Shown here: positions 16,673 to 26,063 of the stretch, piece by piece | Position numbering within the stretch: position 1 is the stretch's first letter | How the letters are laid out: the number at the start of each line of letters is the position of its first letter | DNA from: Spelaeicoccus albus | Lineage (GTDB): Bacteria > Actinomycetota > Actinomycetes > Actinomycetales > Brevibacteriaceae | Direction of reading: 5' to 3' | Assembly (NCBI RefSeq): GCF_013409065.1 | Contig: NZ_JACBZP010000001.1 | Location: forward strand, 496,001 to 560,000 | DNA: 64,000 nt | Made by a program: the position numbers and the translations under genes | The notes under the pieces: generated by a model | Seen by the model: the letters and a program-made list of their open reading frames with translations, nothing else | Told to the model about the DNA's origin: nothing | Databases searched by the model: none

Positions 16673-16768
16673 GCCGAGTGGCGGCGAATGGCTCCGAAAT
16701 CGTCGATTTCGGAGCCATTCGCCGCCACTCGGCACTGGGGCCGAGCCATTCGCCGCCACTCGATGCGG
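16673..16768. repeat. Palindromic intergenic element A1 (long hairpin plus tail copy)
   Basis: Two 30-bp perfectly complementary arms (16673-16702 and 16704-16733) separated by one base; the arms read GCCGAGTGGCGGCGAATGGC then TCCGAAATCG. A truncated copy of the right arm (GAGCCATTCGCCGCCACTCG) follows at about 16743-16762. The same plan, with different inner bases, occurs at 57994-58101. It lies between the convergent ene-reductase and clpB genes, where it could terminate both transcripts. Confidence 0.85.
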
Positions 16769-16780
16769 AGGAGCAGGCGG

Positions 16781-19372
16781 CTACTTGCGCTTGACCGTAA
16801 GCCCCGGAGCGTCCTCGTCTTCCGGCCGGTCGACGAGCACCGTGTCGCCGTCCTTGATCTCGCCGGAAAGCAACGAACGGGCCAGCTTGTCGCCGATCTC
16901 GCGTTGCACGAGTCGGCGCAACGGCCTGGCCCCGTAGGCAGGATCGTAGCCTTCAAGCGCCAGCCATTCGTCGGCGGCCGGAGTGACCTCGAGGCTGAGC
17001 CGGCGTTCGGCGAGCCGGTCCGCCAGCCGCGCCACTTGCAGGTCGACGATGGCGCCGAGCTCCTCGACGCTGAGAGCATCGAAGATCACGATGTCGTCGA
17101 GCCGGTTCAAGAACTCCGGCTTGAACGACGCATTCACCAACTTCATGACCGAGTCGTTCTTGGCCTTGTCGTCCAACGCGGAGTCGATCAGGAACTGCGA
17201 GCCCAAATTGGACGTCAGGATCAAGATCACGTTGCGGAAGTCGACGGTGCGGCCCTGCCCGTCTGTCAGCCGGCCGTCGTCGAGCACCTGCAGCAAGATG
17301 TCGAATATTTCCGGGTGGGCCTTTTCGACCTCGTCGAGCAGTACGACCGAGTAGGGACGCCGCCTCACCGACTCGGTCAGCTGTCCGCCCTCTTCGTAGC
17401 CGACATACCCGGGAGGGGCGCCGACGAGCCGCGACACCGAGTGCTTTTCGCTGTATTCGCTCATGTCGATCCGCACCATGGCGCGCTCGTCGTCGAACAG
17501 GAAGTCCGCAAGCGATTTGGCGAGTTCGGTCTTGCCGACACCCGTCGGTCCGAGGAACATGAAGCTCCCGGTCGGCCGGTCGGGGTCGTTGATCCCTGCC
17601 CGCGAGCGCCGAATCGCGTCGGCCACCGACGCGACGGCCTTGGTCTGGCCGATCAGGCGCTTGCCCAACACCGTCTCGGCGTTCAGCAGTTTCTCGGTCT
17701 CCCCTTCGAGCAGACGCCCGGCCGGGATCCCTGTCCACGAAGCCACCACTTCGGCGATGTCGTCGGGACCGACCTGATCGGCGACCATCGTCTGCACGGG
17801 CTCCGCCTCGGTCTCGTTCTTTTCGGCGGCCTTGAGCTCGCGTTCGATTGTCGGGATCTCGCCGTACAACAGGCGGGACGCCGTTTCGAGGTCGCCCTCG
17901 CGCTCGGCTTTGTCCGCTTGGCTGCGGACGTCGTCCAGCTGTTTCTTCAAGTCGCCGACCCTGTTGAGGCCCGCCCGTTCGCTCTCCCACCGCGCGTTGA
18001 GCGCGGCGAGCTGTTCTTGGCGATCGGCCAGGTCGGCCTCGAGATTGGCCAACCGGTCCCGGCTCCCGGCATCGGTTTCCTGACTCAAGGCAAGCTGTTC
18101 CATTTTGAGCCGGTCAACGCTACGGCGGAGTTGATCGATCTCGACCGGTGCGGAGTCGATCTCCATGCGCAGGCGAGATGCCGATTCGTCAACCAAGTCG
18201 ATTGCCTTGTCCGGCAGCTTGCGGGCGGAAATATACCTGTCGGACAGTGTCGCTGCGGCAACGAGCGCGGCGTCCGAGATCGCTACCTTGTGATGGGCCT
18301 CGTACCGTTCCTTGAGCCCGCGCAAAATACCGATCGTGTCTTCGACGCTCGGTTCGCCCACGAAGACCTGCTGGAATCGCCGCTCGAGCGCCGGATCCTT
18401 CTCAATGCGTTCGCGATACTCGTCGAGGGTCGTCGCGCCAACCAGCCGCAACTCACCGCGCGCCAGCATCGGCTTGAGCATATTGCCGGCGTCCATCGAG
18501 CCTTCCGACGCGCCGGCGCCGACCACGGTATGCAATTCGTCAATGAAGGTGACGACTTCGCCGTCCGACGATTTGATCTCTTCGAGGACAGCCTTGAGCC
18601 GCTCTTCGAACTCGCCGCGGTATTTGGCACCGGCAACCATACTTGCCAGGTCGAGACTGATCAGGCGTTTGCCGCGCAGCGATTCGGGCACGTCGCCGGC
18701 AACAATGCGCAACGCGAGCCCTTCAACGACTGCCGTCTTGCCCACCCCGGGGTCGCCGATCAGCACCGGATTGTTCTTGGTGCGGCGGGACAACACCTGC
18801 ACGACGCGTCGAATCTCCGAGTCGCGGCCGATCACCGGGTCGAGATCCCCGCTCGATGCCTGCGCGGTCAGATCGACACCGTACTTCTCGAGCGCGTTGT
18901 AGGTGCCCTCGGGATCGGGAGTCGTCACCTTGGCATTGCCGCGCACCGAGGGAAGCGCTTCGAGCAGGACGTCGCGGTTCGCCCCCAGGCCGCGAAGAGC
19001 GTCGCCGACGTCGCCGGTGTTCCCCACCAGCCCGAGCAGCAAGTGTTCGGTCGAGACGTACTGGTCCCCCAGCGCGCTTGCTTCCTCGCCGGCGGCTTCA
19101 ATGACCGCAAGCCCTTGGCGCGACATTTGCGGGGCCGCCACGGAAGATCCACTTGCCGCCGGAAGCGCCGATACCAGCCCTTTGACCCGTCCGGTTGCCG
19201 CTTCGACATCGACGCCGGACGCCGTGAGCAGAGCGTCGGCCACGCCGTCGGTCTGCTGAAGCAAAGCCAGCGCGAGGACCTCGGGTCCCACCTGCGCGTG
19301 GCCGGCCGACGAAGCCTTCTGCATGGCGGCAGACAGCACTTCCCCGGCCTTCGTTGTAAATTTAGTGTCCAA
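16781..19372 (-). CDS. clpB: ATP-dependent disaggregase ClpB
   Basis: An 863-residue Hsp100 chaperone that, with DnaK, pulls proteins out of aggregates. Order: Clp N-domain (1 to about 145), AAA+ module 1 with Walker [10 protein letters not shown] (about residue 200), the coiled-coil middle domain (about 400-530, Glu/Arg-rich), and AAA+ module 2 with GPTGVGKTE (about 600) and the pore loop GYVGYEEGG. The start is TTG 19372, with an excellent ribosome-binding site TAGGAGGAGA at 19379-19388 six bases away. An HspR operator lies 57 bp upstream, so heat-shock control by HspR is likely. Confidence 0.95.
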   Translation of the reverse strand: MDTKFTTKAGEVLSAAMQKASSAGHAQVGPEVLALALLQQTDGVADALLTASGVDVEAATGRVKGLVSALPAASGSSVAAPQMSRQGLAVIEAAGEEASALGDQYVSTEHLLLGLVGNTGDVGDALRGLGANRDVLLEALPSVRGNAKVTTPDPEGTYNALEKYGVDLTAQASSGDLDPVIGRDSEIRRVVQVLSRRTKNNPVLIGDPGVGKTAVVEGLALRIVAGDVPESLRGKRLISLDLASMVAGAKYRGEFEERLKAVLEEIKSSDGEVVTFIDELHTVVGAGASEGSMDAGNMLKPMLARGELRLVGATTLDEYRERIEKDPALERRFQQVFVGEPSVEDTIGILRGLKERYEAHHKVAISDAALVAAATLSDRYISARKLPDKAIDLVDESASRLRMEIDSAPVEIDQLRRSVDRLKMEQLALSQETDAGSRDRLANLEADLADRQEQLAALNARWESERAGLNRVGDLKKQLDDVRSQADKAEREGDLETASRLLYGEIPTIERELKAAEKNETEAEPVQTMVADQVGPDDIAEVVASWTGIPAGRLLEGETEKLLNAETVLGKRLIGQTKAVASVADAIRRSRAGINDPDRPTGSFMFLGPTGVGKTELAKSLADFLFDDERAMVRIDMSEYSEKHSVSRLVGAPPGYVGYEEGGQLTESVRRRPYSVVLLDEVEKAHPEIFDILLQVLDDGRLTDGQGRTVDFRNVILILTSNLGSQFLIDSALDDKAKNDSVMKLVNASFKPEFLNRLDDIVIFDALSVEELGAIVDLQVARLADRLAERRLSLEVTPAADEWLALEGYDPAYGARPLRRLVQREIGDKLARSLLSGEIKDGDTVLVDRPEDEDAPGLTVKRK

Positions 19373-19428
19373 AAGTTCTCTCCTCCTAGAGACCGACTTT
19401 ACTACCTGCTACGTATAACTGCAATTAA

Positions 19429-19449
19429 ATTGAGTCTATTCCGCTCAAA
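19429..19449 (-). promoter_or_regulatory. HAIR (HspR operator) upstream of clpB
   Basis: The sequence aTTGAGT-N7-GCTCAAa (TTGAGT 19430-19435, GCTCAA 19443-19448) matches the HspR-associated inverted repeat CTTGAGT-N7-ACTCAAG at 11 of 14 arm positions. It lies about 60 bp before the clpB start, in the expected promoter zone. HspR itself is encoded 2.4 kb away in the dnaK operon. Confidence 0.8.
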
Positions 19450-19581
19450 TCATAGTGTCGGTGAGAGAATTGTCGACTCCCGCTCCGGTCCAGCTGCGCA
19501 CGGGGCCGTATCCGGGAGACGATCGACGCAGCTTTGGGTCTCCTATTTCGTCTTCTCCGGTTTTCACAGTATTTTTGAGCA

Positions 19582-20601
19582 GTGAGTATCGATAATTCCC
19601 CAAGCGGCGACCAGCGGGCAGCAGACCGCCGCGAACGCCACAAACGTCGGCGCCGCCGCACCACCTGGACTCTGATCGTCTGTGTCGCCATTGTCGTCGT
19701 GGCGGCCTTGATTGCAGTCGGGCTTCCGGCCTGGAAGTTGCATCGATCGATCGCGGACGGCACGACGTACGTACCCGACGTGCTGCCGGACGACTCCAGC
19801 CGGCCGCCGGAGACGAAAAAGGGTACCGAGAACATCCTCTTCCTCGGGTCGGACAAGCGCCCCAAGGGATCGTCGGTCACCGGGCAGCGTTCGGACGTGA
19901 TGATGCTCGTGCACATCGACGCCGATCACGAGAACGCCTACGCCATCTCCTTCCCCCGCGACCTCTGGGTCCCGGTCGACGGCCACGGGCATCAAAAGAT
20001 CAACGCCGCCCTCGCATTCGGCGGCCTGCCGCTGGCTGCCAAGACTGTCGAGGAACTCACGCACGTGCGGCTCGATCACGTTGCCATGATCGATTTCAAG
20101 GGATTTGCCAAGATGACCGATGCCCTCGGCGGTGTCACTGTCGACGTGCCGAAGACGTTCACGTCGCGCGGAGTCAGTTTCACGAAGGGGCCGCAAAAGC
20201 TGGACGGCAAGGAAGCGCTGGTCTTCGTCCGCGAGCGTCACGCGTTCCGCGACGGCGATTTCCAGCGCATGCGCGATCAGCAGTCGTTCCTGAAAGCTCT
20301 CTTGGACAAGACATTGAGCAGGGACACCCTTTCGAGCCTGTCGAAGACCGAAGATCTCGTGTCGACCGTGGCACCCTACCTCACCGTCGATCGCGACTTC
20401 ACGACCGTGCAGATGGCAAAGCTCGGATGGAGCATGCGCGGTATCCGCTCAAGCGACATCACGTTCATCACTGCACCGAATCTCGGCACCGGCCGGGCCG
20501 GCGCCGCCTCGATAGTCAAGCTGGACGAGCCGGGCATGAACAAACTGGGCAAGGCACTCAGCAACGACTCGATGGGCGACTATCTGGCAAAGAACTCGTA
20601 A
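19582..20601 (+). CDS. LytR-CpsA-Psr (LCP) family protein
   Basis: A 339-residue protein with a short basic cytoplasmic tail (residues 1-32, RRERHKRRRRRTT), one membrane anchor (about 33-53) and an extracellular LCP domain. LCP enzymes transfer polyprenyl-linked glycopolymers (teichoic-acid-like chains or arabinogalactan) to peptidoglycan. Conserved LCP features: LFLGSDKRPKG, GQRSDVMMLVHID, AISFPRDLWVPV and the later VFVRERHAFRDGDFQRMRDQ with its Arg residues. The start is GTG 19582. It is divergent from clpB and convergent with the iron-binding lipoprotein gene. Confidence 0.88.
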   Translation: MSIDNSPSGDQRAADRRERHKRRRRRTTWTLIVCVAIVVVAALIAVGLPAWKLHRSIADGTTYVPDVLPDDSSRPPETKKGTENILFLGSDKRPKGSSVTGQRSDVMMLVHIDADHENAYAISFPRDLWVPVDGHGHQKINAALAFGGLPLAAKTVEELTHVRLDHVAMIDFKGFAKMTDALGGVTVDVPKTFTSRGVSFTKGPQKLDGKEALVFVRERHAFRDGDFQRMRDQQSFLKALLDKTLSRDTLSSLSKTEDLVSTVAPYLTVDRDFTTVQMAKLGWSMRGIRSSDITFITAPNLGTGRAGAASIVKLDEPGMNKLGKALSNDSMGDYLAKNS

Positions 20602-20602
20602 A

Positions 20603-20635
20603 GCCCGGCTGCGCGGCGGAGCTGCGCAGCCGGGC
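20603..20635. terminator. Bidirectional terminator hairpin
   Basis: A 12-bp perfect inverted repeat, GCCCGGCTGCGC (20603-20614) and GCGCAGCCGGGC (20624-20635), with a 9-nt loop, between the convergent LCP and lipoprotein genes. There is no T-run, so termination may need Rho or act as an mRNA 3' block. Confidence 0.6.
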
Positions 20636-20649
20636 AGCCCGCCGCGACG

Positions 20650-21705
20650 TCAGACCTTGGCGGCAGCAGCGGCGATGCGCGGAACCAGCCGGCCGGACAC
20701 GTACGGAATGCTCAGCAGCGTCGATGCCGAAAAGGCAAGGGCGTCGTTCTCGTTACCCACATAGACGACCGAGCCGCGCCGCACGACCGGGAGGTCGGAG
20801 AACCCCGGGTCCGAGGCGACTTCGGATTTCTTGTTCAACACGATCAGCACGTCGGTGTCCAGCTTGGCGACCTGTTCCTTGCTGATGCTTGCGTAGAATT
20901 TTCCGTGCATCAAGGCATCGATCCGCTTCGGGGTGCCGATGCCCATCGCACTGAGCAGTTTGCCGCGAGTATCGGTGCTGGCGTAAACGCCGTATTGGCC
21001 GTTATCCAACACCATGACGATGCCTTCTTTCCCTTTCAGCGCCGGATATTTGTCCACGAGGTCGGCCAGATCGTCTTTGACGGTGCCGATCAGCTTTTTG
21101 GTTTCGGCCTTCTTGCCGACGGCGGTACCGACTTGAGTGGCCTGTACTTCCCACGGGATCGCGTACGCTTTCATCCCCTTGGGGTTGCCGACGACCGTCG
21201 CGATCTTGGACAGCCGCGAATATTGCGAATCCGACAGCTCGACATTGGCGGCCGTGATCAGATCCGGAGCGGTCTTCAAGATGCCTTCGAAGGATGGCTC
21301 GGCCATATTCATCGGGGCCGGAAGTTTGTCCTTCGGCACCTTCTTCTCGGCCCAGACGCCGAGGCCGTGCTTCCATGCCGGCACCCATTGGTTGGCCATC
21401 ACCGGGTAGATGCCGAGCGCCACGAGCGTGTCCTGGTCGCCGTATCCGAGCGCCGCGATCCGCTTCGGCTCTTTCTTGATGGTCACGGTGCCGCGGTCAT
21501 CGCTCATGGTGAGCGGGAACGCGCCGGACGACGACGTCGATGCGCCGCTGTTCTTGCCGTGTTTTGACGATTGCCCGCAGCCGGCCAGCGTTGCTCCGCC
21601 GATCGCGGACGCCGCCAGGGCCAGTGCGCCGCGCCGGGTCACCGCGTGACGGGCCACGATTCGGGCCGCGGCGGCGGGGCGGACGGAGTTGCGGTTCATC
21701 GACAA
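20650..21705 (-). CDS. Iron-siderophore ABC transporter substrate-binding lipoprotein (FecB/FepB-like)
   Basis: A 351-residue periplasmic-binding-fold protein. The N-terminus carries a twin-arginine motif (VTRRGALALAAS) and a lipobox (TLAGC), so it is probably a Tat-exported lipoprotein. The mature part has the Fe-siderophore binder pattern PKRIAALGYGDQDTLVALGI and PSFEGILKTAPDLIT. It captures ferric siderophore for an ABC importer encoded elsewhere. The TTG at 21705 has a good ribosome-binding site (AGGAGGG, 21713-21719, spacing 7); the internal ATG 21699 is an alternative. A DtxR/IdeR-type iron box lies 58 bp upstream. Confidence 0.87.
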   Translation of the reverse strand: MSMNRNSVRPAAAARIVARHAVTRRGALALAASAIGGATLAGCGQSSKHGKNSGASTSSSGAFPLTMSDDRGTVTIKKEPKRIAALGYGDQDTLVALGIYPVMANQWVPAWKHGLGVWAEKKVPKDKLPAPMNMAEPSFEGILKTAPDLITAANVELSDSQYSRLSKIATVVGNPKGMKAYAIPWEVQATQVGTAVGKKAETKKLIGTVKDDLADLVDKYPALKGKEGIVMVLDNGQYGVYASTDTRGKLLSAMGIGTPKRIDALMHGKFYASISKEQVAKLDTDVLIVLNKKSEVASDPGFSDLPVVRRGSVVYVGNENDALAFSASTLLSIPYVSGRLVPRIAAAAAKV

Positions 21706-21762
21706 GGCTTTTCCCTCCTACCGAGCCGACACCGTGCCGACCCGCTTCAGAGGATATCGCAA

Positions 21763-21781
21763 TAAGGGCAGGCTAACCTTA
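21763..21781 (-). promoter_or_regulatory. DtxR/IdeR-type iron box for the siderophore-binding lipoprotein
   Basis: On the minus strand the 19 bases read TAAGGTTAGCCTGCCCTTA. Against the consensus TWAGGTTAGSCTAACCTWA this is 17 of 19 matches; the two mismatches are in the right half. It sits in the 95-bp gap between hspR and the lipoprotein gene, where it would repress transcription when iron is plentiful. Confidence 0.8.
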
Positions 21782-21800
21782 ATGAGTGAAACAGATCACA

Positions 21801-22241
21801 TCAGCGGCGACGCGGCCATGCCGGTTGCCACAGCACCAGAGCACTGCTGCGCGGCGAGGGGCGTTCGCCCCTGGCCAGCGACACGATATCGCCGGCCGAC
21901 TCGCCGGCGGCAAACACCCGCCGTCCGGCGTCACGGGCAATCTTGACCCGTTCGAGCTCCTCGGCGAGTTCGCGCGCCTTGGCCTGCAGAACCTCGACCT
22001 GGTGCTCCAACGCCATGATGCGCTTGATGCCGGCCAGGTTGACGCCGTCTTCTTGGCTGAGTCGCTGGACTTCTTGGAGCCGGACGATATCGCGGGCCGA
22101 GTACCGGCGTCCGCGGCCGGCCGTTCGATCGGGCGTGACGAGGCCGAGCCTGTCGTACTGCCGCAATGTTTGCGGATGCATTCCAGCCAGTTCGGCGGCC
22201 ACCGAAATGACGTAGACCGCGGCATTCTCGTTCGGACGCAT
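21801..22241 (-). CDS. hspR: Heat-shock repressor HspR (MerR family)
   Basis: A 146-residue MerR-type repressor. The winged HTH includes VYVISVAAELAGMHPQTLRQ, YDRLGLVTP and GRRYSARDI, the standard HspR opening, then a coiled-coil helix (QVEVLQAKARELAEELERVK). In actinomycetes HspR, with DnaK as co-repressor, represses the dnaK operon and clpB by binding HAIR sites; matching sites are present here upstream of both. It is the last gene of dnaK-grpE-dnaJ-hspR, starting 2 bp after the dnaJ stop. The C-terminus is extended by about 20 Arg/Pro/Ser-rich residues. Confidence 0.93.
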   Translation of the reverse strand: MRPNENAAVYVISVAAELAGMHPQTLRQYDRLGLVTPDRTAGRGRRYSARDIVRLQEVQRLSQEDGVNLAGIKRIMALEHQVEVLQAKARELAEELERVKIARDAGRRVFAAGESAGDIVSLARGERPSPRSSALVLWQPAWPRRR

Positions 22242-22243
22242 GA

Positions 22244-23257
22244 TCAGCTCGCTTTCGCCCTCGCCAACAATTCGCCGCGCGGATCTTCATCGGACGCAGT
22301 GGCGGCGGCGAAGTCCTCAACCGCTTGGCGAGCCTTGTCGCCCAGCCGTTTCGGCACAACCACCTCGATCAGCACGAGCAGGTCGCCCGTGCGGGCTTTC
22401 GTTTTCACCCCGCGCCCCTTGACGCGAAGCACCCGTCCGGACGGCGTGCCCGCCGGTACTTTGACTCGCACCGGCATGCCGGCAAGCGTCGGCACCTTGA
22501 TCTCGGCGCCGAGTGCGGCTTCGTCAAAGGTGACGGGAACGGTGATGCGCAGATTGTTGCCGTCGCGCTCGAAGACGGGGTGCTCGTCGACGGTGACCGT
22601 CACGACGAGGTCGCCCGGCTCGCCGCCGCTGGGCGATTTCTGCCCCTTGCCGCGCAAGCGGATCTTTTGACCGTTCTTGACGCCGATCGGCGTGCGCATC
22701 GACACCTTGAAACCGTTCGGGCCGGTGAGCTTCACGGTGGTGCCTTCGACGGCTTCCGTGAAGGAGAGCGTGGTCTTTGCCGTGATGTCGCGCCCCTTAG
22801 CGGGGCCGGGCGAATACCCGCCATAGCCGCCCATGCCGCCGGCACCGCCCATATTGTTGAGCAGATCGGCCAGGTCGGGCGGCACGTCTCCCGTACCGGT
22901 TGTGCGCGTCCGGGTGTGTCCGCCGTTGAACAGTCCGCCGAAGAGGTCTTCGAACCCGGCACCGCCGCCGCCTTGCGAGGGGCCGCCGGCGCCGGCCGAG
23001 AACCGGGTGCCGCCGGCCATGGCGCGCACCGAATCGTATTGTTCGCGCTGTTCCTTATCCGACAGGACGGCGTACGCTTCGCCGATCTCCTTGAATTTGT
23101 CTTCGGCCTTCGTATCGCCCGGGTTGTTGTCCGGATGATACTTGCGGGCAAGCTTGCGGTACGTCTTTTTGATCTCGTCGGCAGACGCGTCCTTGGAGAC
23201 GCCGAGGACGGCGTAGAAATCCTTGTCGAACCAGCTGTTCTGCGGTCCGGTATTCAT
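22244..23257 (-). CDS. dnaJ: DnaJ-type co-chaperone without zinc finger
   Basis: A 337-residue Hsp40. The J domain occupies residues about 12-78 with the HPD motif in [11 protein letters not shown], followed by a Gly-rich stretch ([12 protein letters not shown]) and the two C-terminal substrate-binding sub-domains ([20 protein letters not shown]). The four CxxCxGxG repeats of type I DnaJ are absent, so it is of CbpA/type II layout although it occupies the dnaJ position of the operon. It stimulates DnaK ATPase and delivers substrates. The start ATG 23257 has AGGAGGCGCC upstream. Confidence 0.9.
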   Translation of the reverse strand: MNTGPQNSWFDKDFYAVLGVSKDASADEIKKTYRKLARKYHPDNNPGDTKAEDKFKEIGEAYAVLSDKEQREQYDSVRAMAGGTRFSAGAGGPSQGGGGAGFEDLFGGLFNGGHTRTRTTGTGDVPPDLADLLNNMGGAGGMGGYGGYSPGPAKGRDITAKTTLSFTEAVEGTTVKLTGPNGFKVSMRTPIGVKNGQKIRLRGKGQKSPSGGEPGDLVVTVTVDEHPVFERDGNNLRITVPVTFDEAALGAEIKVPTLAGMPVRVKVPAGTPSGRVLRVKGRGVKTKARTGDLLVLIEVVVPKRLGDKARQAVEDFAAATASDEDPRGELLARAKAS

Positions 23258-23330
23258 GGGCGCCTCCTTCCTTCAATCTTCGTATTCAGTTGGTCTCTCA
23301 TTCAATTGTGTGCCCTGAGAGTGACAAGTC

Positions 23331-23373
23331 GGCCGGTCACGGCGTGCGTGTTGAAACGGCGCCGCGACCGGCC
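23331..23373. repeat. Inverted repeat in the grpE-dnaJ intergenic gap
   Basis: GGCCGGTC (23331-23338) and GACCGGCC (23366-23373) flank a 27-nt GC-rich spacer within the 121-bp gap just after the grpE stop. It could form a hairpin that stabilises the upstream dnaK-grpE message or partially terminates before dnaJ. No T-run is present. Confidence 0.45.
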
Positions 23374-23378
23374 GCCCG

Positions 23379-24029
23379 TCATTCGGGTTGCGCCACGGAT
23401 ACCCGGGCGGCTCGCAGTACTCGCTCGCCGACCTTGTAACCGGGCTGGAGCACCTGGTCGACGGTGTCGGTTTCGACCTCGGCGTCCGTGTGCTGCATCA
23501 GCGCTTCGTGCACCGTGGGATCGAATTCCTCACCCTTGGCGCCGAATTGGGTAATACCCACTTTTTCCAACGCAGCGTACAGCTTCGTGGCATGCGCTTC
23601 GAACGGCCCGGTCAAGTCGCCGTGCTGGCGAGCCAGTTCGACTTCGTCGAGTACCGGCATGAGCACGTTCGCCACGCTTGTCACGCCCGCTTCCTGTGCC
23701 AGCGGCCGGTCGCGGTCAACCCGCTTCTTGTAGTTGACGAATTCGGCCTGCAAACGCTGAAGGTCATCAAGCCGGTCCGCGGCGAGCTTGGCGTTCTCGT
23801 CCTCGATTTCGGTGCCTTCGGCCGGAGCCGGAGTATCATCCAACGACGAGATGTCGTCAGGCACGTCTAGCCCGGCGTCCGCCGCGGGCTCCGGCCCGGC
23901 GGCTGCGGGCTCCCGCAGCTCGCCGGTTTCCGGATTGATACGGCGCTTGTCGCGAACGACCGGCTCCTCGCCGTCGAACTCCCGCTCCGGGTTATTCTCG
24001 CCCGAATTGGCGTTCGGATCGCTCGTCAT
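23379..24029 (-). CDS. grpE: Nucleotide exchange factor GrpE
   Basis: A 216-residue DnaK nucleotide-exchange factor. An acidic disordered N-terminus of about 85 residues is followed by the long coiled-coil helix (ENAKLAADRLDDLQRLQAEF, VNYKKRVDRDR) and the compact beta domain with FDPTVHEALMQ, VLQPGYKVGERVLR and ARVSVAQPE, all standard GrpE signatures. Its ATG overlaps the dnaK stop codon by one base, so it is translationally coupled to dnaK. Confidence 0.95.
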   Translation of the reverse strand: MTSDPNANSGENNPEREFDGEEPVVRDKRRINPETGELREPAAAGPEPAADAGLDVPDDISSLDDTPAPAEGTEIEDENAKLAADRLDDLQRLQAEFVNYKKRVDRDRPLAQEAGVTSVANVLMPVLDEVELARQHGDLTGPFEAHATKLYAALEKVGITQFGAKGEEFDPTVHEALMQHTDAEVETDTVDQVLQPGYKVGERVLRAARVSVAQPE

Positions 24030-25903
24030 TACTTCTTCTCCTCGTCCTCATCGACAACCTCGGCATCGACGACGTCTTCATCCGCGTTGGAAGAGCTCTC
24101 CGATGCGCCGTCACCGGCGGTGCCGTCGGCACCTTCGGCGCCCGCCGCGCTCTGCTGCGCGGCATACACCGCTTCGCCGATCTTCTGCTGGCTGGCGGTG
24201 AGCTTGTCGAAAGCCGACTTCACCGCGTCCTGGTCATCGCCTTCCAGCGCCTTCTTCAAAGCGTCGACGTCGGCCTGAACGTCGGTCTTGATGTCGTCCG
24301 GCAGCTTGTCGCCGTTGTCCTTGAGCATCTTGTCCGTGGAGTAGGCAAGCTGTTCGGCGTTGTTGCGAGTTTCGGCCTCTTCGCGGCGCTGCTTGTCTTC
24401 TTCGGCGTGCTCTTCGGCTTCGCGGACCATCCGGTCGATGTCCTCCTTCGGCAGAGCGGATCCGCCGGTGATGGTCATCGACTGCTCGGTGCCGGTGCCC
24501 TTGTCCTTAGCGGACACGTGCACGATGCCGTTGGCGTCGATATCGAAGGTCACCTCGACCTGCGGCACTCCGCGCGGAGCCGGGGCGATGCCGGTCAGCT
24601 CAAATGTGCCCAGCGGCTTGTTATCGCGGGTGAATTCGCGCTCACCCTGGAACACCTGGATCGACACGGACGGCTGATTGTCATCGGCCGTCGTGAACGT
24701 TTCGCTGCGCTTGGTCGGGATAGCCGTGTTGCGCTCGATGAGCTTGGTCATCACGCCGCCCTTGGTCTCCAGACCGAGGGAAAGCGGGGTGACGTCGATG
24801 AGCAGCACGTCCTTGCGGTCGCCCTTGAGAACGCCGGCCTGCACGGCAGCGCCGACGGCGACGACCTCATCCGGGTTGACGCCCTTGTTGGGCTCCTTGC
24901 CACCGGTGAGTTCGGTGACGACCTCGCTGACGGCGGGCATACGCGTCGAGCCGCCGACCAGAATGACGTGATCGATATCGGACACCTTGACGCCGGCGTC
25001 GCTCATGACGGCGTGGAACGGCTTCTTGGTCCGGTCCAGCAGATCCGACGTCATGTCCTGGAACTTCGCGCGGGACAGCGACTCGTCCAAATGGACGGGG
25101 CCGTCTTCCGTCACGGAGAGGTACTGCAGCGAAATGTTCGTGGACGTCGCCGACGACAGTTCCTTCTTGGCCTGCTCGGCGGCTTCCTTCAGACGCTGCA
25201 TGGCGCGCTTGTCCTTGGACAAGTCGACACCCGATCCCTTGGCGCGCTCGACCAACCAGTCGACGATGCGCTGATCCCAGTCGTCGCCGCCCAGCCTGTT
25301 GTCGCCGGAGGTGGCGCGGACCTGAATTGTCGAGAACTCGTCCTCATCCTTGCCGACTTCCAGCAGCGAGACGTCGAACGTGCCGCCGCCGAGGTCGAAG
25401 ACCAGGATGAGTTCGTCTTCCTTGCCCTTTTCCAAGCCGTAAGCCAAAGCTGCGGCGGTGGGCTCGTTGATGATGCGCAGCACGTTGAGGCCGGCGATTT
25501 CGCCGGCTTCCTTGGTGGACTGGCGCTCGGCGTCATTGAAGTAGGCCGGAACCGTGACGACCGCGTCGGTCACGTCCTCGCCGAGGTACGATTCGGCGTC
25601 CGTCTTCAGCTTTTGCAGAATACGTGCGGAAATTTCCTGCGCCGTGAACTTCTTGTCATCGACCTCGACCGACCAGTCGGTGCCCATGTGGCGCTTGACG
25701 CTGGCGATCGTGCGATCGACGTTGGTGACCGCCTGACGTTTGGCGATTTCGCCGACGAGCGATTCGCCGGACTTGGCGAAAGCGACGACGGACGGGGTGG
25801 TCCGACTTCCTTCCGCGTTGGCGATGACGACGGGTTCGCCGCCTTCGAGGACCGATACCACCGAGTTGGTGGTTCCCAGGTCAATTCCTACTGCACGTCC
25901 CAT
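24029..25903 (-). CDS. dnaK: Hsp70 chaperone DnaK
   Basis: A 624-residue Hsp70. It starts [20 protein letters not shown] and contains the nucleotide-binding signatures [15 protein letters not shown] and [13 protein letters not shown], the interdomain linker [15 protein letters not shown] and a disordered acidic C-terminal tail ending in DEDEEKK. It folds and protects proteins with DnaJ and GrpE and serves as HspR co-repressor. The start is ATG 25903 with GGGAGGA nearby; extra in-frame sequence upstream overlaps the operator and is rejected. First gene of dnaK-grpE-dnaJ-hspR. Confidence 0.97.
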   Translation of the reverse strand: MGRAVGIDLGTTNSVVSVLEGGEPVVIANAEGSRTTPSVVAFAKSGESLVGEIAKRQAVTNVDRTIASVKRHMGTDWSVEVDDKKFTAQEISARILQKLKTDAESYLGEDVTDAVVTVPAYFNDAERQSTKEAGEIAGLNVLRIINEPTAAALAYGLEKGKEDELILVFDLGGGTFDVSLLEVGKDEDEFSTIQVRATSGDNRLGGDDWDQRIVDWLVERAKGSGVDLSKDKRAMQRLKEAAEQAKKELSSATSTNISLQYLSVTEDGPVHLDESLSRAKFQDMTSDLLDRTKKPFHAVMSDAGVKVSDIDHVILVGGSTRMPAVSEVVTELTGGKEPNKGVNPDEVVAVGAAVQAGVLKGDRKDVLLIDVTPLSLGLETKGGVMTKLIERNTAIPTKRSETFTTADDNQPSVSIQVFQGEREFTRDNKPLGTFELTGIAPAPRGVPQVEVTFDIDANGIVHVSAKDKGTGTEQSMTITGGSALPKEDIDRMVREAEEHAEEDKQRREEAETRNNAEQLAYSTDKMLKDNGDKLPDDIKTDVQADVDALKKALEGDDQDAVKSAFDKLTASQQKIGEAVYAAQQSAAGAEGADGTAGDGASESSSNADEDVVDAEVVDEDEEKK

Positions 25904-25926
25904 GTGATTCCTCCCTGAGGGGTTCG

Positions 25927-25947
25927 ATTGAGCTTCCTGCACTCAAG
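25927..25947 (-). promoter_or_regulatory. HAIR 1 (HspR operator) at the dnaK promoter
   Basis: aTTGAGC-N7-ACTCAAG (25927-25933 and 25941-25947) matches CTTGAGT-N7-ACTCAAG at 12 of 14 arm positions. On the minus strand a TTGACA hexamer (25973-25968) lies just upstream, placing a likely -10 region inside this operator, so bound HspR would block RNA polymerase. Confidence 0.85.
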
Positions 25948-25989
25948 TCTGCACCAGTTCGCCAGATTGTCAAAATCCGGCTGATCAAA

Positions 25990-26010
25990 CTTGCGTCTGT
26001 ATGACTCAAC
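25990..26010 (-). promoter_or_regulatory. HAIR 2 (second HspR operator) upstream of dnaK
   Basis: CTTGcGT-N7-ACTCAAc (25990-25996 and 26004-26010) matches the HspR consensus at 12 of 14 arm positions. It lies 63 bp (about six helical turns) upstream of HAIR 1, on the far side of the predicted -35 hexamer, as in actinomycetes with multiple HAIRs at dnaK. Confidence 0.75.
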
Positions 26011-26063
26011 TCATGGGAGGGGCGTTTTGTTCCCGGCGGCGGCGCGCCGGGAACCGCCACCGA

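Noticed and set aside
16592-19585. A 997-codon open frame on the plus strand
   Set aside because: It is the complement of clpB; high GC leaves long antisense frames. It has no family motifs and no ribosome-binding site.
24407-25918. A 503-codon open frame opposite dnaK
   Set aside because: Antisense shadow of a highly conserved gene; composition is typical of third-position GC artefacts.
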